A DNA stretch of 27,468 nucleotides. It comes from Phycisphaeraceae bacterium. GTDB taxonomy: Bacteria; Planctomycetota; Phycisphaerae; Phycisphaerales; Phycisphaeraceae. Below are positions 15,221 through 25,680 of the stretch, in pieces (positions within the stretch are counted from its first letter, which is position 1; each line of letters begins with the position of its first letter). The notes below the pieces were generated by a model. That model ran no database searches. It saw nothing but the letters and a program-made list of their open reading frames with translations, and was not told the origin of the DNA. The stretch is from assembly GCA_003551485.1 (NCBI GenBank), contig PUMS01000100.1, forward strand, positions 1-27,468. Reading direction: 5' to 3'. A program made the position numbers and the translations under genes.

Positions 15221-16182
15221 CCATGAAACGCCCCCCGAACGGTGCCGGCTCCTGCCCCCCTCTCCCACCGGGAGAGGGGCCGGGGGTGAAGGAGGGTTCG
15301 GACAGGCCGCCGCGATTCTGCCCTCACCCCACTCCTCTCCCGGAGGGAGCGGGGGCCGGAGGGAGCCGGAGCCTCAGCCACGGGCAAACCCCGGTGTACC
15401 CGCCGGCCCAGCGCATCGGTTTTACGCTGATCGAACTGCTGGTGGTGGTCTCGATCATCGCAGTGCTGCTGGCGCTGCTGCTGCCGGCGCTTGCGGCGGT
15501 GCGCGGCGAAGGCTCGGCCGCGGTGTGCATGAGCAACGTCCGGCAGATGGCCACCGCCGCGCATGGCTACGCCGCTGACCATGGCGGCTACTACCCCCCT
15601 TCCTACTACACCCGCCAGGAAGGCGGCCGGATGGTCAGCTACAACTGGGACTTCACCACCTGGCGCGACTGGTCCAACCCCGGCAGCGGCATCGAGGTCG
15701 GCGGCGGCCTGCTGTGGCGCGGCCGGGAAGTGAGCGAAATCCAGCAATGCCCGGCCTTCGACGGGGCCAGCAACACACCGGCCGACCCCCACACCGGCTA
15801 CAACTACAACACCAGCTACATCGGCCGCGACGAGTCGCGCCGGCCCGCCGGCGCGGTGCCGCCGGGCTGGTTCCCACCCCCAGCGCGGCTGGCGGCGGTG
15901 TCGCGCCCGGCCCGGACGGCGCTGTTCGGCGATGGCGAGTACGCCGCCGGCGCCAACAAGTTCATGCGCGCCCCCTGGCCCAGCGCCAGCGACGGCTTCA
16001 CCCACCGCCACGCCGGCACACAGGGCTACCGCCACCGCGGCCGCACCACCGTGGCCTTCGCCGACGGCCACGCCCGCGGCTGGTCAAAGCGCCACACGCA
16101 GACGCTGGCGGCAGTGCAGGACCAGATCGCCGACGGCACGGGCTTCCTTTCACCGGACAACAGCCTCTACGACCTGGACTGA
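15199..16182 (+). CDS. Pseudopilin-like protein (prepilin leader, H-X9-DG motif) with unusually long leader
   Basis: The prepilin peptidase site is RIG|FTLIELLVVVSIIAVLLALLLPAL, cleaved after about Gly74, with the conserved Glu at +5. The body has YAADHGGYYPPSYY, NYNTSYIG and a C-terminal H-X9-DG motif (His279 to Asp289-Gly290, VAFADGHA), the signature of the large planctomycete family of type II secretion-like pseudopilins. ATG 15199 has a strong ribosome site (GGGGAGG, five bases ahead) and overlaps the upstream gene by 22 bases, giving 327 residues. The leader is then 74 residues instead of the usual 6-25, because a palindromic repeat (15257-15360) reads through in frame as Pro/Gly-rich peptide. 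A GTG at 15394 would give a normal 9-residue leader but lacks a ribosome site. Third gene of the B12-riboswitch operon; no terminator is evident after it. Confidence 0.8.
   Translation: MFFRTPIAMKRPPNGAGSCPPLPPGEGPGVKEGSDRPPRFCPHPTPLPEGAGAGGSRSLSHGQTPVYPPAQRIGFTLIELLVVVSIIAVLLALLLPALAAVRGEGSAAVCMSNVRQMATAAHGYAADHGGYYPPSYYTRQEGGRMVSYNWDFTTWRDWSNPGSGIEVGGGLLWRGREVSEIQQCPAFDGASNTPADPHTGYNYNTSYIGRDESRRPAGAVPPGWFPPPARLAAVSRPARTALFGDGEYAAGANKFMRAPWPSASDGFTHRHAGTQGYRHRGRTTVAFADGHARGWSKRHTQTLAAVQDQIADGTGFLSPDNSLYDLD
15257..15360. repeat. Palindromic dispersed repeat lying inside the pseudopilin leader
   Basis: CCCCTCTCCC (15257-15266) and GGGAGAGGGG (15270-15279) form a 10-bp hairpin with a 3-base loop. 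GGGGGTGAAGGAGGG follows. After a spacer, CCCTCACCCC and CTCTCCCGGAGGGAG form the mirrored half. Bipartite repeats of this CCCTCTCCC-GGGAGAGGG-GGTGAGGG type are widespread intergenic elements. It contains no stop in the pseudopilin frame. Confidence 0.75.
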
Positions 16183-16356
16183 ACCGCCGCGGCCTGATTG
16201 ATGGACTGCACAGGCCAACCGTGAGCATCGTTCCCCATCCGTCATCCCACGATCGCGTGCATCTGCGGGGCCAACCCATCCATATTGCAGAGGAGGATCA
16301 CCGAAGACGTCTGTGGTTGCGGGGAACCGTTCGCAGTCGGTTGTGACGTGAGGGGG

Positions 16357-18153
<1,797 letters not shown>

Positions 18154-18242
18154 GCGGTTACAATCACAACTCGCGGCCGGGCCCCCTCGCGGGGCGGACC
18201 GGGGCGGTGCCGCCGGGGGCGGGTGGGGCAGGTGGGACCAGA

Positions 18243-18248
18243 GATTAT
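18243..18248 (-). promoter_or_regulatory. Candidate -10 box for lepA
   Basis: On the minus strand these bases read TATAAT, a perfect -10. No convincing -35 lies 16-18 bases ahead. The start would be near 18236, giving a leader of about 83 bases before lepA. Confidence 0.35.
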
Positions 18249-18430
18249 ACGGGGATGGCCGCGAGCCCGGGGGCAGCAGCAAGCGGGCATAAGGCAGCGG
18301 GGTGTGCCGAAAACCCCCGCCCCCTTCAAGCCCCCAGCAGACCACCCATAGCCTGTCGAAGGGGCATGAGAGGACGTCGGCTTGCCCCCGACATTTCCGT
18401 TGAGCGTCCACACACAGATTCTTCGCGTGG

Positions 18431-18459
18431 TTGACGGGGTTGGAGCGGGGCCTTAGCAT
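18431..18459 (+). promoter_or_regulatory. Sigma70-type promoter of the tRNA-Gln gene
   Basis: TTGACG (18431-18436) and TAGCAT (18454-18459) are 17 bases apart on the tRNA strand. The start near 18466 leaves about 90 bases of 5' leader to be trimmed by RNase P. Confidence 0.6.
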
Positions 18460-18554
18460 GATCCGATAGCAATCGGGGGGCCGCCAGGAGGGGTCCCGTG
18501 TGTGCCCTCCCGGGCGCCTTGGGGATGCCTATCGGGGGCGCCTGATTGCTCCGG

Positions 18555-18627
18555 TGGCCCGTAGTTCAATTGGCAGAACGCCTGACTCTGGATCAGGAGG
18601 TTCCAGGTTCGACCCCTGGCGGGCCAG
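18555..18627 (+). tRNA. tRNA-Gln, anticodon CTG
   Basis: A full 73-nt cloverleaf: acceptor strands TGGCCCG (18555-18561) and CGGGCCA (18620-18626), discriminator G, D-arm GTTCAATTGGCAGAAC, anticodon stem CCTGA/TCAGG with loop CTCTGGA giving anticodon CTG (reads CAG), and T-arm CCAGGTTCGACCCCTGG. The first pair is U-A, a feature of bacterial tRNA-Gln. CCA is not encoded. It has its own promoter and a strong terminator. Confidence 0.97.
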
Positions 18628-18640
18628 CTTACCCCCCCCC

Positions 18641-18677
18641 AACGCCCCACTGCGGTTCGCCGCGGCGGGGCGTTCTT
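18641..18677 (+). terminator. Intrinsic terminator of tRNA-Gln with UUCG tetraloop
   Basis: AACGCCCC (18641-18648) pairs with GGGGCGTT (18667-18674). An inner GCGG/CCGC stem is capped by TTCG (18656-18659). TTCTTC follows the stem. It starts 14 bases after the tRNA 3' end. Confidence 0.8.
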
Positions 18678-18786
18678 CATGGAGCATCGGCCTCGAATCA
18701 CCGCAGCGGCCTGCACGCAGCGGGAGGGATGGATGATGGCCCGCGCGCCGTGCCCGTCACCCCGGTAAGACCCATTCGATGCGGCC

Positions 18787-20004
<1,218 letters not shown>

Positions 20005-20186
20005 GGCGGGTGGTCCGGTGGCCTGGTCGGGAATGCGGCCGCTGTCGCGGCGCGGGGGTGGATTGTAGCGGGTCGATGGGCACGGCCGGACCGCGGCGGT
20101 ACCGACCCGCGGTGGGCAGGATCGTCCGCGACCCGGTGACCGGTCGCCCGGTGTCGCGGAGCCATTCCGGGGCCGTTGTGGGAGGC

Positions 20187-20561
20187 TCACGTCTTATGGA
20201 TGGTGACGGTGAGTTTGCGGCTGGCGAACTGCTGCTTGTAGAGCTCGGCCCGCTCGCGGTGAGTGGTCAACAGCAGGGACCTGCCGCGGAAATGGGCCTC
20301 AAGGGTGCGCCGGATGGCCTCCGGGCGCTTCAGGGGGGTGAGCATCTGGACGGTTTCGATGACGTAGTGGATCTCGTTCACATCATCGTTGTGGAGGATA
20401 ACCTGCCATGGCGGCAGCCTGTCGGTGGCCGGGCGTGCCGGCTTGGGGCGCGACCGGGTACCGGTGGCGGCATCGGTGGCGTTCCCCTCATCTGGTCGGG
20501 ACTCAGCGGGGGGTCGCACGGCGGTGCTGTCATCGGGGTGGGGAAGCGATTCAGGCGCCAC
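20187..20561 (-). CDS. clpS: ClpS adaptor (N-end rule)
   Basis: ClpS delivers proteins with destabilising N-terminal residues to ClpAP. The conserved core is PWQVILHNDDVNEIHYVIETV (in two halves, about 51-71), EAIRRTLEAHFRG (81-93) and LTVTIHKT at the end. The substrate-pocket residues appear kept: Asn58 and Asp59 of HNDD, and His90. The usual ClpS is about 100 residues; here GTG 20561 gives 124, with a 45-residue Pro/Ser/Asp-rich N-terminal extension before the core. The segment after the core (SLLLTTHRERAELYKQQFASRKL) departs from the usual CGVYTREVAETK pattern, so it is a ClpS-like variant. GTG 20561 is chosen because TAAGGAG lies nine bases ahead; the whole ribosome-site/start unit is duplicated (see 20559-20596). 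No clpA is adjacent. Confidence 0.85.
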   Translation of the reverse strand: MAPESLPHPDDSTAVRPPAESRPDEGNATDAATGTRSRPKPARPATDRLPPWQVILHNDDVNEIHYVIETVQMLTPLKRPEAIRRTLEAHFRGRSLLLTTHRERAELYKQQFASRKLTVTIHKT

Positions 20562-20596
20562 GTTCGCACTCTCCTTACACGTTCGCACTCTCCTTA
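20559..20596 (-). promoter_or_regulatory. Tandem duplication of the clpS ribosome site and start codon, forming a start-stop mini-ORF
   Basis: CACGTTCGCACTCTCCTTA occurs twice in a row (20559-20577, 20578-20596). On the minus strand each copy reads TAAGGAG, nine bases, GTG. The first GTG (20580-20578) is followed at once by TAA (20577-20575), which begins the second TAAGGAG. A ribosome could therefore start, stop immediately, and restart at the second GTG, the clpS start. Because the unit is 19 bp, the first start is out of frame with clpS. Confidence 0.75.
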
Positions 20597-20767
20597 AGGG
20601 ATTGCGGCATTGTAAATGCAGCATAGACCCGCCCCGGCACCCGGACAAGCGACAGGGGGAAAAGCCGTGGCGCCGCTGGGTCGGCGTATCTTGGGCTAAA
20701 TGCCGTTGGCGTCCATCCCTGGCGCTGGTGGCCAGGCCTCACGTGGCACCCGGCGGGGCCTCGACGT

Positions 20768-21700
20768 TCAGTACCACCCCTGCTGCTGCGGCCACATCGC
20801 CCGGACCTGTTCGATCTGCTCGGCGGTGCGTTCATCGAGGCCGCGGCCGTTGGAAGCCCCCACGTTGGCCTCGAGTTGCTCGATCGTGCGGGCGCCTGGG
20901 ATCAGGCACGAGATGGCCGCGGGCGTGAGGGCGAAGTGCATGGCCATGCGTGCCATGCCGTCGGGGTAAACCGCGGCGATGGGCTTGAGTTGCTCGGCCA
21001 ACTCGATCCGCCGCGCCGCCTTCTCCTGCCCGGCCAGCAGGGCCCGGTGGCCCTCGGGCACGGGGCGGCCCGCCTCGAACTTTCCGCTGAGTACGCCCTG
21101 GGCCAGGGGCAGTCGGCCCATCAGGCCCACGCCCGCTTTCGCCGCCAGGTCGAACAGCCGCTCGCGAGCCTGCACATGGAGGATGTTGTAGGTGATCTGG
21201 AGCACATCCACCGCCCCCTGCTCGATCAGCCAGACCGCATCCTCAGCGCTGTTGACCGCCACACCGATCAGGCGGATGTCGCCCCTTCGCTTCAGCCGCG
21301 CCATGCCCTCCCGCCAGTCGAAGCGCTGCATGTCCTGTCGGGAGGGACTGTGGAGCTTGTAGATGTCGATGCGGTCGCGGCCGAGGCGCTGGAGGCTGGC
21401 CTCGGCGGCCTGTTGGAGCCGCGCGGAAGAGAAGTCCGGCTCGCGGCCCGGCCCCGGCCGCGAGACCTTGGTCGCCACGAGCACCTTATCATGCCCGCGA
21501 AGGGCCTTGCCCAGCACCGATTCACTGGCACCCCAGTTGTACGATTCGGAGCTGTCGAAGACGTTCACACCCCGTTCGACGGCGCGGCGGACCAGCGCCA
21601 CCCAATGCTCCGGCGGCGGGCCGGGCTCGCCCAGGCGGTTGCAGCCCATGCCGATCTCAGAAACGAGCAAGCCCGTTGCACCCAACGGCCGCTGATGCAT
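20768..21700 (-). CDS. Aldo/keto reductase
   Basis: The 310-residue NADPH-type oxidoreductase keeps the catalytic tetrad: Asp49 (VFDSSESY), Tyr54 (SYNWGASESVLG), Lys78 (VLVATKV) and His117 (IYKLHSPS). The start (PLGATGLLVSEIGMGCNRLG) and the cofactor end (CLIPGARTIEQLEANVGA) are typical of AKR families related to YhdN/PdxI-like and sugar-metabolising members. ATG 21700 is preferred, with GGAG eight bases ahead. It follows the glycoside-hydrolase-like gene by 16 bases on the same strand, so it likely acts on a carbonyl (possibly sugar-derived) product of that enzyme; this is inference. Substrate is not predictable from sequence. Confidence 0.9.
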   Translation of the reverse strand: MHQRPLGATGLLVSEIGMGCNRLGEPGPPPEHWVALVRRAVERGVNVFDSSESYNWGASESVLGKALRGHDKVLVATKVSRPGPGREPDFSSARLQQAAEASLQRLGRDRIDIYKLHSPSRQDMQRFDWREGMARLKRRGDIRLIGVAVNSAEDAVWLIEQGAVDVLQITYNILHVQARERLFDLAAKAGVGLMGRLPLAQGVLSGKFEAGRPVPEGHRALLAGQEKAARRIELAEQLKPIAAVYPDGMARMAMHFALTPAAISCLIPGARTIEQLEANVGASNGRGLDERTAEQIEQVRAMWPQQQGWY

Positions 21701-21716
21701 CTGCAACGCTCCGCCA

Positions 21717-23798
21717 TCACGGCTCGAAGGTGATCTTGTCGAACAGGCCCAGCCGCGGCACGGTCACACCGTAGCGCACGCCCTGCTCATCGGCGATGCG
21801 CCGCACTTCGAGGGCCTCATCCTGCATGGCCGATCGCGCGCGTGAGAACGCCAGGTCGCCCACGCGCACCGCCAGGCTCACGTGCCGAAGCGGCGGCGGC
21901 TCGTAGAAGGCGCGGCCGTCCTGCCCGGCGAAGTTGACCAGGTGGACCACCAGCCTGTCACTGTCCCCCTGGCGCCGCAGCACCACCTCGACCCGCGGGC
22001 CGGCATCGGTCCAGATGCGCGGTCCCTGGCCGCGATGGCGCCGAACCAGGCCCGCCAGGAGCTGACCGTACTCGGGCAGGCAGAGATGATGGAAGTGACG
22101 GTCCGGCTGCCAAGGGACGTGAACGCTCACGCCCTGGCCCCACTGCCGCTCGATCAGTCCGGGCCAGTCGGTAACGTGGTCCCAGTAGCACTTTTCCGGT
22201 GGTCCAAAGCGATGCGGTGGAATCATCCGCATCACCGGATCGGCGTCCTCGGGCATCCCCACGTGCACATAGGGGCCGAGCAGGGCCATGAGCTGGCTGT
22301 CATCGAAGCAGCCCAGCCGGGCGCGTTCGGCTTCATCGGGCACCAGGTAGGCCCCGCGCATGTCACTGACGGTGCGAAGCGCCTGCTCCATGCCCAGGCA
22401 GCCCAGCAGCGGCGCCGGCCGCGCCCGGCCCTGCTCATCGTAGCAGCCGGTCTCGAAGCCGGCGATCAGCCGGCGGCCGGCGTCGACGAACTCATCCAGC
22501 CACCGCCCCTCCTGGTCGCCCAGGCACGGCAGGTGCGGCAGAATCATGAGCTGGTAGCTCTGCAACCGCTGCTGCTTGGCCAGTTCCGGCAGGTCGCTCT
22601 CGGCAATGACATCGAACGGCTCATGCGACTGCACCAGTGCCCGGTACCAGCCTCGGAAGGCATCCTGCGTGGCCGCGTGGCGGTCGGCACCGGGGTAACA
22701 GGTGCTGCTGCGGTCGGGCCGGATCAGCGCTGTGGTGGCGCAGGGACGAAGGTCGGCGTAGTCGGCGGCCTCGCGCTGATGGAACTGGCATATCTGCCGC
22801 GCAATGGCGTGGTTTCGGCGATCCCACTGCCGCGTGGTGCCCAGCACGTAGAGGTAGGGGTTGGCGCCGTGGGCCAGTATCTGCGCCAGGCGAAGGCCGA
22901 TGTAATGCGGCTGCTCGGCGGCGAAACGGTAAGGAATGTCCAGAAACAGCACGCTGTTGATGGCCACCGGCACCTGCGGGTGGGCGCCCTGTGACTGCTT
23001 GATGCGCTCACCGGTGTGGTGGGCCCAGTAGGGCAGCGGCCGGTCGATGGCGTTGTTGATCTCGTGCAGGATGACATCGCCCACGCCCGCATGGGCAAAA
23101 AGCACCAGCGGCACATCGGGCCGCCGCTGGTGGATGAAGTCCTTCATCCTCGCGGCCAGGTCGCGGGCGGTGGCCTCCTTGAACTTCTGGTAGGCGCCCC
23201 AGGCCGGGTCGGTCCGGTCCTCGCGCAGTGGCAGGGCCATACCGCTGCTCTCACGAAACGCGCGTCGGCAGTAGAAGCACTGGCAGACGCCGTGGTCGTT
23301 TCCGCTGTAGTCGCGCTGCGCGAAGCCGAACATGTTGAAAAACAGCCCGTCGATGGGGTAGTTGTCCAGAATTTCGGCCAGAATCTCGAAGCTGCAGAAC
23401 TGGTTGTACGGGCCGCTGGGGCAGGCGCTGTAAAGCCCGTTGTATACCTGAGGCCGACCATCGGCGCGCAGGAAGAACCAGTCGGGATGGGCATCGTAGA
23501 CATGGCGGTGCTGCTTGCTGAAGTCCAGCCGCGAGATCACCCGCACCCCGCGGGCGTGCGCGGCCTCGACCGCATCCCGGATCAGGTCGCCGCTGGCCCG
23601 CTCGGCCAGCCAGGGACTGGGGTGCTGATACTCCAGCCGGCTGGGATAGAACGAGACGATGCCGCCGGTGTTGAGAAGCCACGTGTCGGCGTGCATGGCC
23701 TGGATGTCATCCAGTGTCTTCTCGACGTCGAGGGTGGCATCGACCTCGCGCAGGTTGGTCTGGAAGATACGAAACGGCTTGTGCCACCATTGCTCCAT
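21717..23798 (-). CDS. Glycoside-hydrolase-like protein (GHL6/beta-galactosidase-trimer type)
   Basis: The 693-residue protein starts MEQWWHKPFRIFQTNLREVD at ATG 23798, with AGGAG eight bases ahead. Residues 1-380 look like a TIM barrel of the hypothetical glycosyl hydrolase 6 type: DTWLLNTGGIVSFYPS, ARGVRVISRLDFSK, YNGLYSACPSGPYN, DGLFFNMFGFAQRDY. A middle part (about 400-590: LQSYQLMILPHLPCLGDQEG, a Rossmann-like domain) fits the trimerisation domain of GH42-like enzymes. A Cys cluster (CQCFYC) lies in the barrel, as in related proteins. No signal peptide is present, so it likely acts in the cytoplasm. Catalytic residues cannot be assigned with confidence. It leads a two-gene unit with the aldo/keto reductase. 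Confidence 0.75.
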   Translation of the reverse strand: MEQWWHKPFRIFQTNLREVDATLDVEKTLDDIQAMHADTWLLNTGGIVSFYPSRLEYQHPSPWLAERASGDLIRDAVEAAHARGVRVISRLDFSKQHRHVYDAHPDWFFLRADGRPQVYNGLYSACPSGPYNQFCSFEILAEILDNYPIDGLFFNMFGFAQRDYSGNDHGVCQCFYCRRAFRESSGMALPLREDRTDPAWGAYQKFKEATARDLAARMKDFIHQRRPDVPLVLFAHAGVGDVILHEINNAIDRPLPYWAHHTGERIKQSQGAHPQVPVAINSVLFLDIPYRFAAEQPHYIGLRLAQILAHGANPYLYVLGTTRQWDRRNHAIARQICQFHQREAADYADLRPCATTALIRPDRSSTCYPGADRHAATQDAFRGWYRALVQSHEPFDVIAESDLPELAKQQRLQSYQLMILPHLPCLGDQEGRWLDEFVDAGRRLIAGFETGCYDEQGRARPAPLLGCLGMEQALRTVSDMRGAYLVPDEAERARLGCFDDSQLMALLGPYVHVGMPEDADPVMRMIPPHRFGPPEKCYWDHVTDWPGLIERQWGQGVSVHVPWQPDRHFHHLCLPEYGQLLAGLVRRHRGQGPRIWTDAGPRVEVVLRRQGDSDRLVVHLVNFAGQDGRAFYEPPPLRHVSLAVRVGDLAFSRARSAMQDEALEVRRIADEQGVRYGVTVPRLGLFDKITFEP

Positions 23799-23943
23799 GG
23801 GCGCGCTCCTCACTGGAAGCCAACGGGTCACTGCCCAGCCTACCCGAATCCATCACCCACGGCACGCGTGCAATGCGTATCGCCAGGGGGCGATTTCATT
23901 GCCATCACCGATCGGGCTTAACCGCCGCGGTAGGCAAGACCCC

Positions 23944-23983
23944 GTAGGGTGGGTAGAGCGAGGCTTGGCGAGCGAAACCCACC
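23944..23983 (+). repeat. 40-bp repeat, left copy of an inverted pair
   Basis: It starts GTAGGGTGGGTAGAGCGAGG and ends GCGAGCGAAACCCACC. It is the reverse complement of 24122-24161 except for one base (CTTGG here, CTTTG in the partner). The 20-bp core also occurs at 12867-12886. Similar sequences are scattered in many genomes and are often mistranslated as part of proteins (VGWVERG). Confidence 0.85.
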
Positions 23984-24121
23984 ACTCCCCGCTGCGAGCA
24001 CGGCTTGCCACCCGATCTCCGCAAAACCACCACGCATTGCAGGGGGATGGCTCAACCCCTCATCCCGCATACCTGACCCTGTGGAAGGACTCGGCGCCTG
24101 GCGCAATCGCCACGGCTTATC

Positions 24122-24161
24122 GGTGGGTTTCGCTCGCAAAGCCTCGCTCTACCCACCCTAC
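24122..24161 (-). repeat. 40-bp repeat, right copy of an inverted pair
   Basis: It reads GGTGGGTTTCGCTCGC, AAAG, then CCTCGCTCTACCCACCCTAC on the plus strand. With the copy at 23944-23983 it encloses 138 bases and could form a long cruciform or hairpin transcript. Confidence 0.85.
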
Positions 24162-24191
24162 GGTCTACGGCATGCTCCCTTGTTGTCAGGG

Positions 24192-24208
24192 CAGGCTGCA
24201 AGCCTGCA
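24192..24208. repeat. Perfect short palindrome after the porin gene
   Basis: GCAGGCT-GCA-AGCCTGC forms a 7-bp stem with a 3-base loop, about 20 bases past the porin stop on the minus strand. No T-run follows, so a terminator role is uncertain. Confidence 0.5.
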
Positions 24209-24229
24209 CCACAACCGGCCGTCATCTGT

Positions 24230-25615
24230 TCAGAACGCGAGCTGAAACTGCGTTCGCACGACCACCTGGCCGCGCTCACCGGCGCGGTCCTCACGCCAGC
24301 CCAGGCCGGGCGAGGCCCAGGTCGGGCCGATGCCGTTGAAGGCGTAGCCCACATCCGTGGTCCACTTGAGGTTGTGCTGGTTGAAGAACACGTTCACACC
24401 GGCGCTGAGCACGCTCAGGTCCGGCTCATCGTTGTTGACGTGGCCCCATTCGTAGCGGCCGATCAGTTCGACCATCTCGGTGATGAAGTAGCCGCCCTGG
24501 GCCACCACACCATACTGATCGCTGCCGCCCCCGCCACGCTCACGGGTGTGGCTGCCGACCACCGCGCCGAACAGGCTCCAGCGGTCGCCCTTGGCCAGGG
24601 CATCGACCGTCCAGCGGGCGTTGTGCTCGACCGGCTCCGCAGTGCCGCTGGCACTGGCCTGAAAGTGACCGGCGCCGCCGAGCACCACGGTGGTGTCTGT
24701 GCCGGGAAAGCCGACGTAGTGGATGTAGTCGCCCCACCCGCCGGCGAGTTTGACCTCGGAGCGGCCGGTGAAGGCGTACTCGGCGTTGTCGCTGTCCCAT
24801 CGGGTGTTCATCCGCCGCGCGCCATCGCTGAAGGCCAACCGCAATCGCCATACATCGTCCTGGTAGGTTCCCATCACCCCCTGCGAATAGGCCACGGCCA
24901 TCGACTGCGACACCAGCGAGCGATCGACCAATTGCTGGCGGATTTCAGAGACGAGGTACTCGTAGTTGAACGGCAGCTTGAACTGACCGGCGGTGATCGA
25001 GAATCCCCCGCCCAGGTCCTTGCGAACCCAGCTATCCAGAAGCAGCAGGTTGCCCTGGTTGTTGATCTTGACGATGAACAGATACTGCCACGAGGGGTCG
25101 ATCACGTGACCGGCGAAGCTGAACCGCGAGCTGGTCATGTCGAACCCGCCGCGCGAGCCGTCCACACCGTCGGGGGCGTTGTTCATGCGGCTGAAGGTGT
25201 AGCGCGGCTTGATCACACCGCCGATGCGCAGGTGGAAATCATCCTCGCGACCGCCGATGAAGAACCCGCCGCGATACCCCGCCACGGGCCCGGCATCGAG
25301 CGTGTCGCGTGTGGCGGCATCGTCCATGGCATCGGCGACGATCTGGCGCACCTCCTCGCGCCGGCTCTCGGCCATCCAGGCCTCCTCGCGCTGCCCGCGC
25401 AGCTCGCGCATCTCCTCACGAAGCTGCTGAACCTCCCGTCGCAGCGCCTCGACGTCACCCTCCTGCCCGGCCGTCGCGACCGCAGGATACACAAGAGCGA
25501 CAGAGCCGATAGCCAACAGCAAGCACCAAGCGGTCAGGTGGACTGGGGCCAGGATGCGGGCGATCAGACTCGGGTGACGATGGCTCGCCACCCGTGGACG
25601 GGGCTGCGGTGACAT
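24230..25615 (-). CDS. Outer-membrane porin (OprP/OprO-like)
   Basis: The 461-residue protein starts at ATG 25615 with AAGGAG six bases ahead. A signal peptide (hydrophobic LTAWCLLLAIGSVALVYPAVATAG, about 27-50) is followed by a coiled coil (53-92: VEALRREVQQLREEMRELRG) like the periplasmic trimer stalk of porins in this group. The remainder is a beta-barrel with alternating strands (FHLRIGGVIKPRYTFS, FDMTSSRFSFAGHVIDPSWQYLFIV, GGFSITAGQFKLPFNYEYLVS) and a terminal aromatic strand VVVRTQFQLAF ending in Phe. The pattern matches phosphate/polyphosphate-selective porins; ion choice is unproven. It is transcribed away from the SLC13 permease, the next gene upstream, which may handle anions. A promoter is seen at 25652-25680. 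Confidence 0.85.
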   Translation of the reverse strand: MSPQPRPRVASHRHPSLIARILAPVHLTAWCLLLAIGSVALVYPAVATAGQEGDVEALRREVQQLREEMRELRGQREEAWMAESRREEVRQIVADAMDDAATRDTLDAGPVAGYRGGFFIGGREDDFHLRIGGVIKPRYTFSRMNNAPDGVDGSRGGFDMTSSRFSFAGHVIDPSWQYLFIVKINNQGNLLLLDSWVRKDLGGGFSITAGQFKLPFNYEYLVSEIRQQLVDRSLVSQSMAVAYSQGVMGTYQDDVWRLRLAFSDGARRMNTRWDSDNAEYAFTGRSEVKLAGGWGDYIHYVGFPGTDTTVVLGGAGHFQASASGTAEPVEHNARWTVDALAKGDRWSLFGAVVGSHTRERGGGGSDQYGVVAQGGYFITEMVELIGRYEWGHVNNDEPDLSVLSAGVNVFFNQHNLKWTTDVGYAFNGIGPTWASPGLGWREDRAGERGQVVVRTQFQLAF

Positions 25616-25651
25616 CAGGGCTCCTTTTTTTAGGGTAGGGGGGAACCGCAC

Positions 25652-25680
25652 ACAATAGTGGATGACCTGAATATCGTCAA
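25652..25680 (-). promoter_or_regulatory. Sigma70-type promoter of the porin gene
   Basis: On the minus strand TTGACG (25680-25675) and TATTGT (25657-25652) are 17 bases apart. Transcription would start near 25645, 30 bases before the ATG. Confidence 0.6.

Larger units (their letters stand above)
18154..18554. other. Gap between lepA and tRNA-Gln
   Basis: This divergent region has a GC-rich part near 18175-18240, a candidate lepA -10 box and the tRNA promoter (separate entries). Open frames crossing it show no coding likeness. No structured RNA was recognised. Confidence 0.5.
23799..24229. other. Gene-free gap with inverted repeats
   Basis: The 430 bases between the porin 3' end and the glycoside-hydrolase-like gene hold two inverted 40-bp repeat copies, a short palindrome and no credible gene. 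The frame open on the plus strand through here only reads repeats. The 138 bases between the repeats have no recognised content. Confidence 0.6.

Noticed and set aside
18154..18459. N-terminal extension of LepA
   Set aside because: LepA likeness starts exactly at ATG 18153. The extension has no likeness and covers the probable promoter.
20559..20596. CRISPR or satellite array
   Set aside because: There are only two abutting 19-bp copies, without spacers. A regulatory duplication explains them better.
23659..24339. 226-codon plus-strand frame through the repeat-rich gap
   Set aside because: It reads through known repeat sequence (VGWVERG-type peptide) and the ends of flanking genes, with no likeness of its own.
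24374..25612. 412-codon open frame on the plus strand across the porin
   Set aside because: The porin on the other strand has promoter, ribosome site, signal peptide and barrel pattern; this frame has none.
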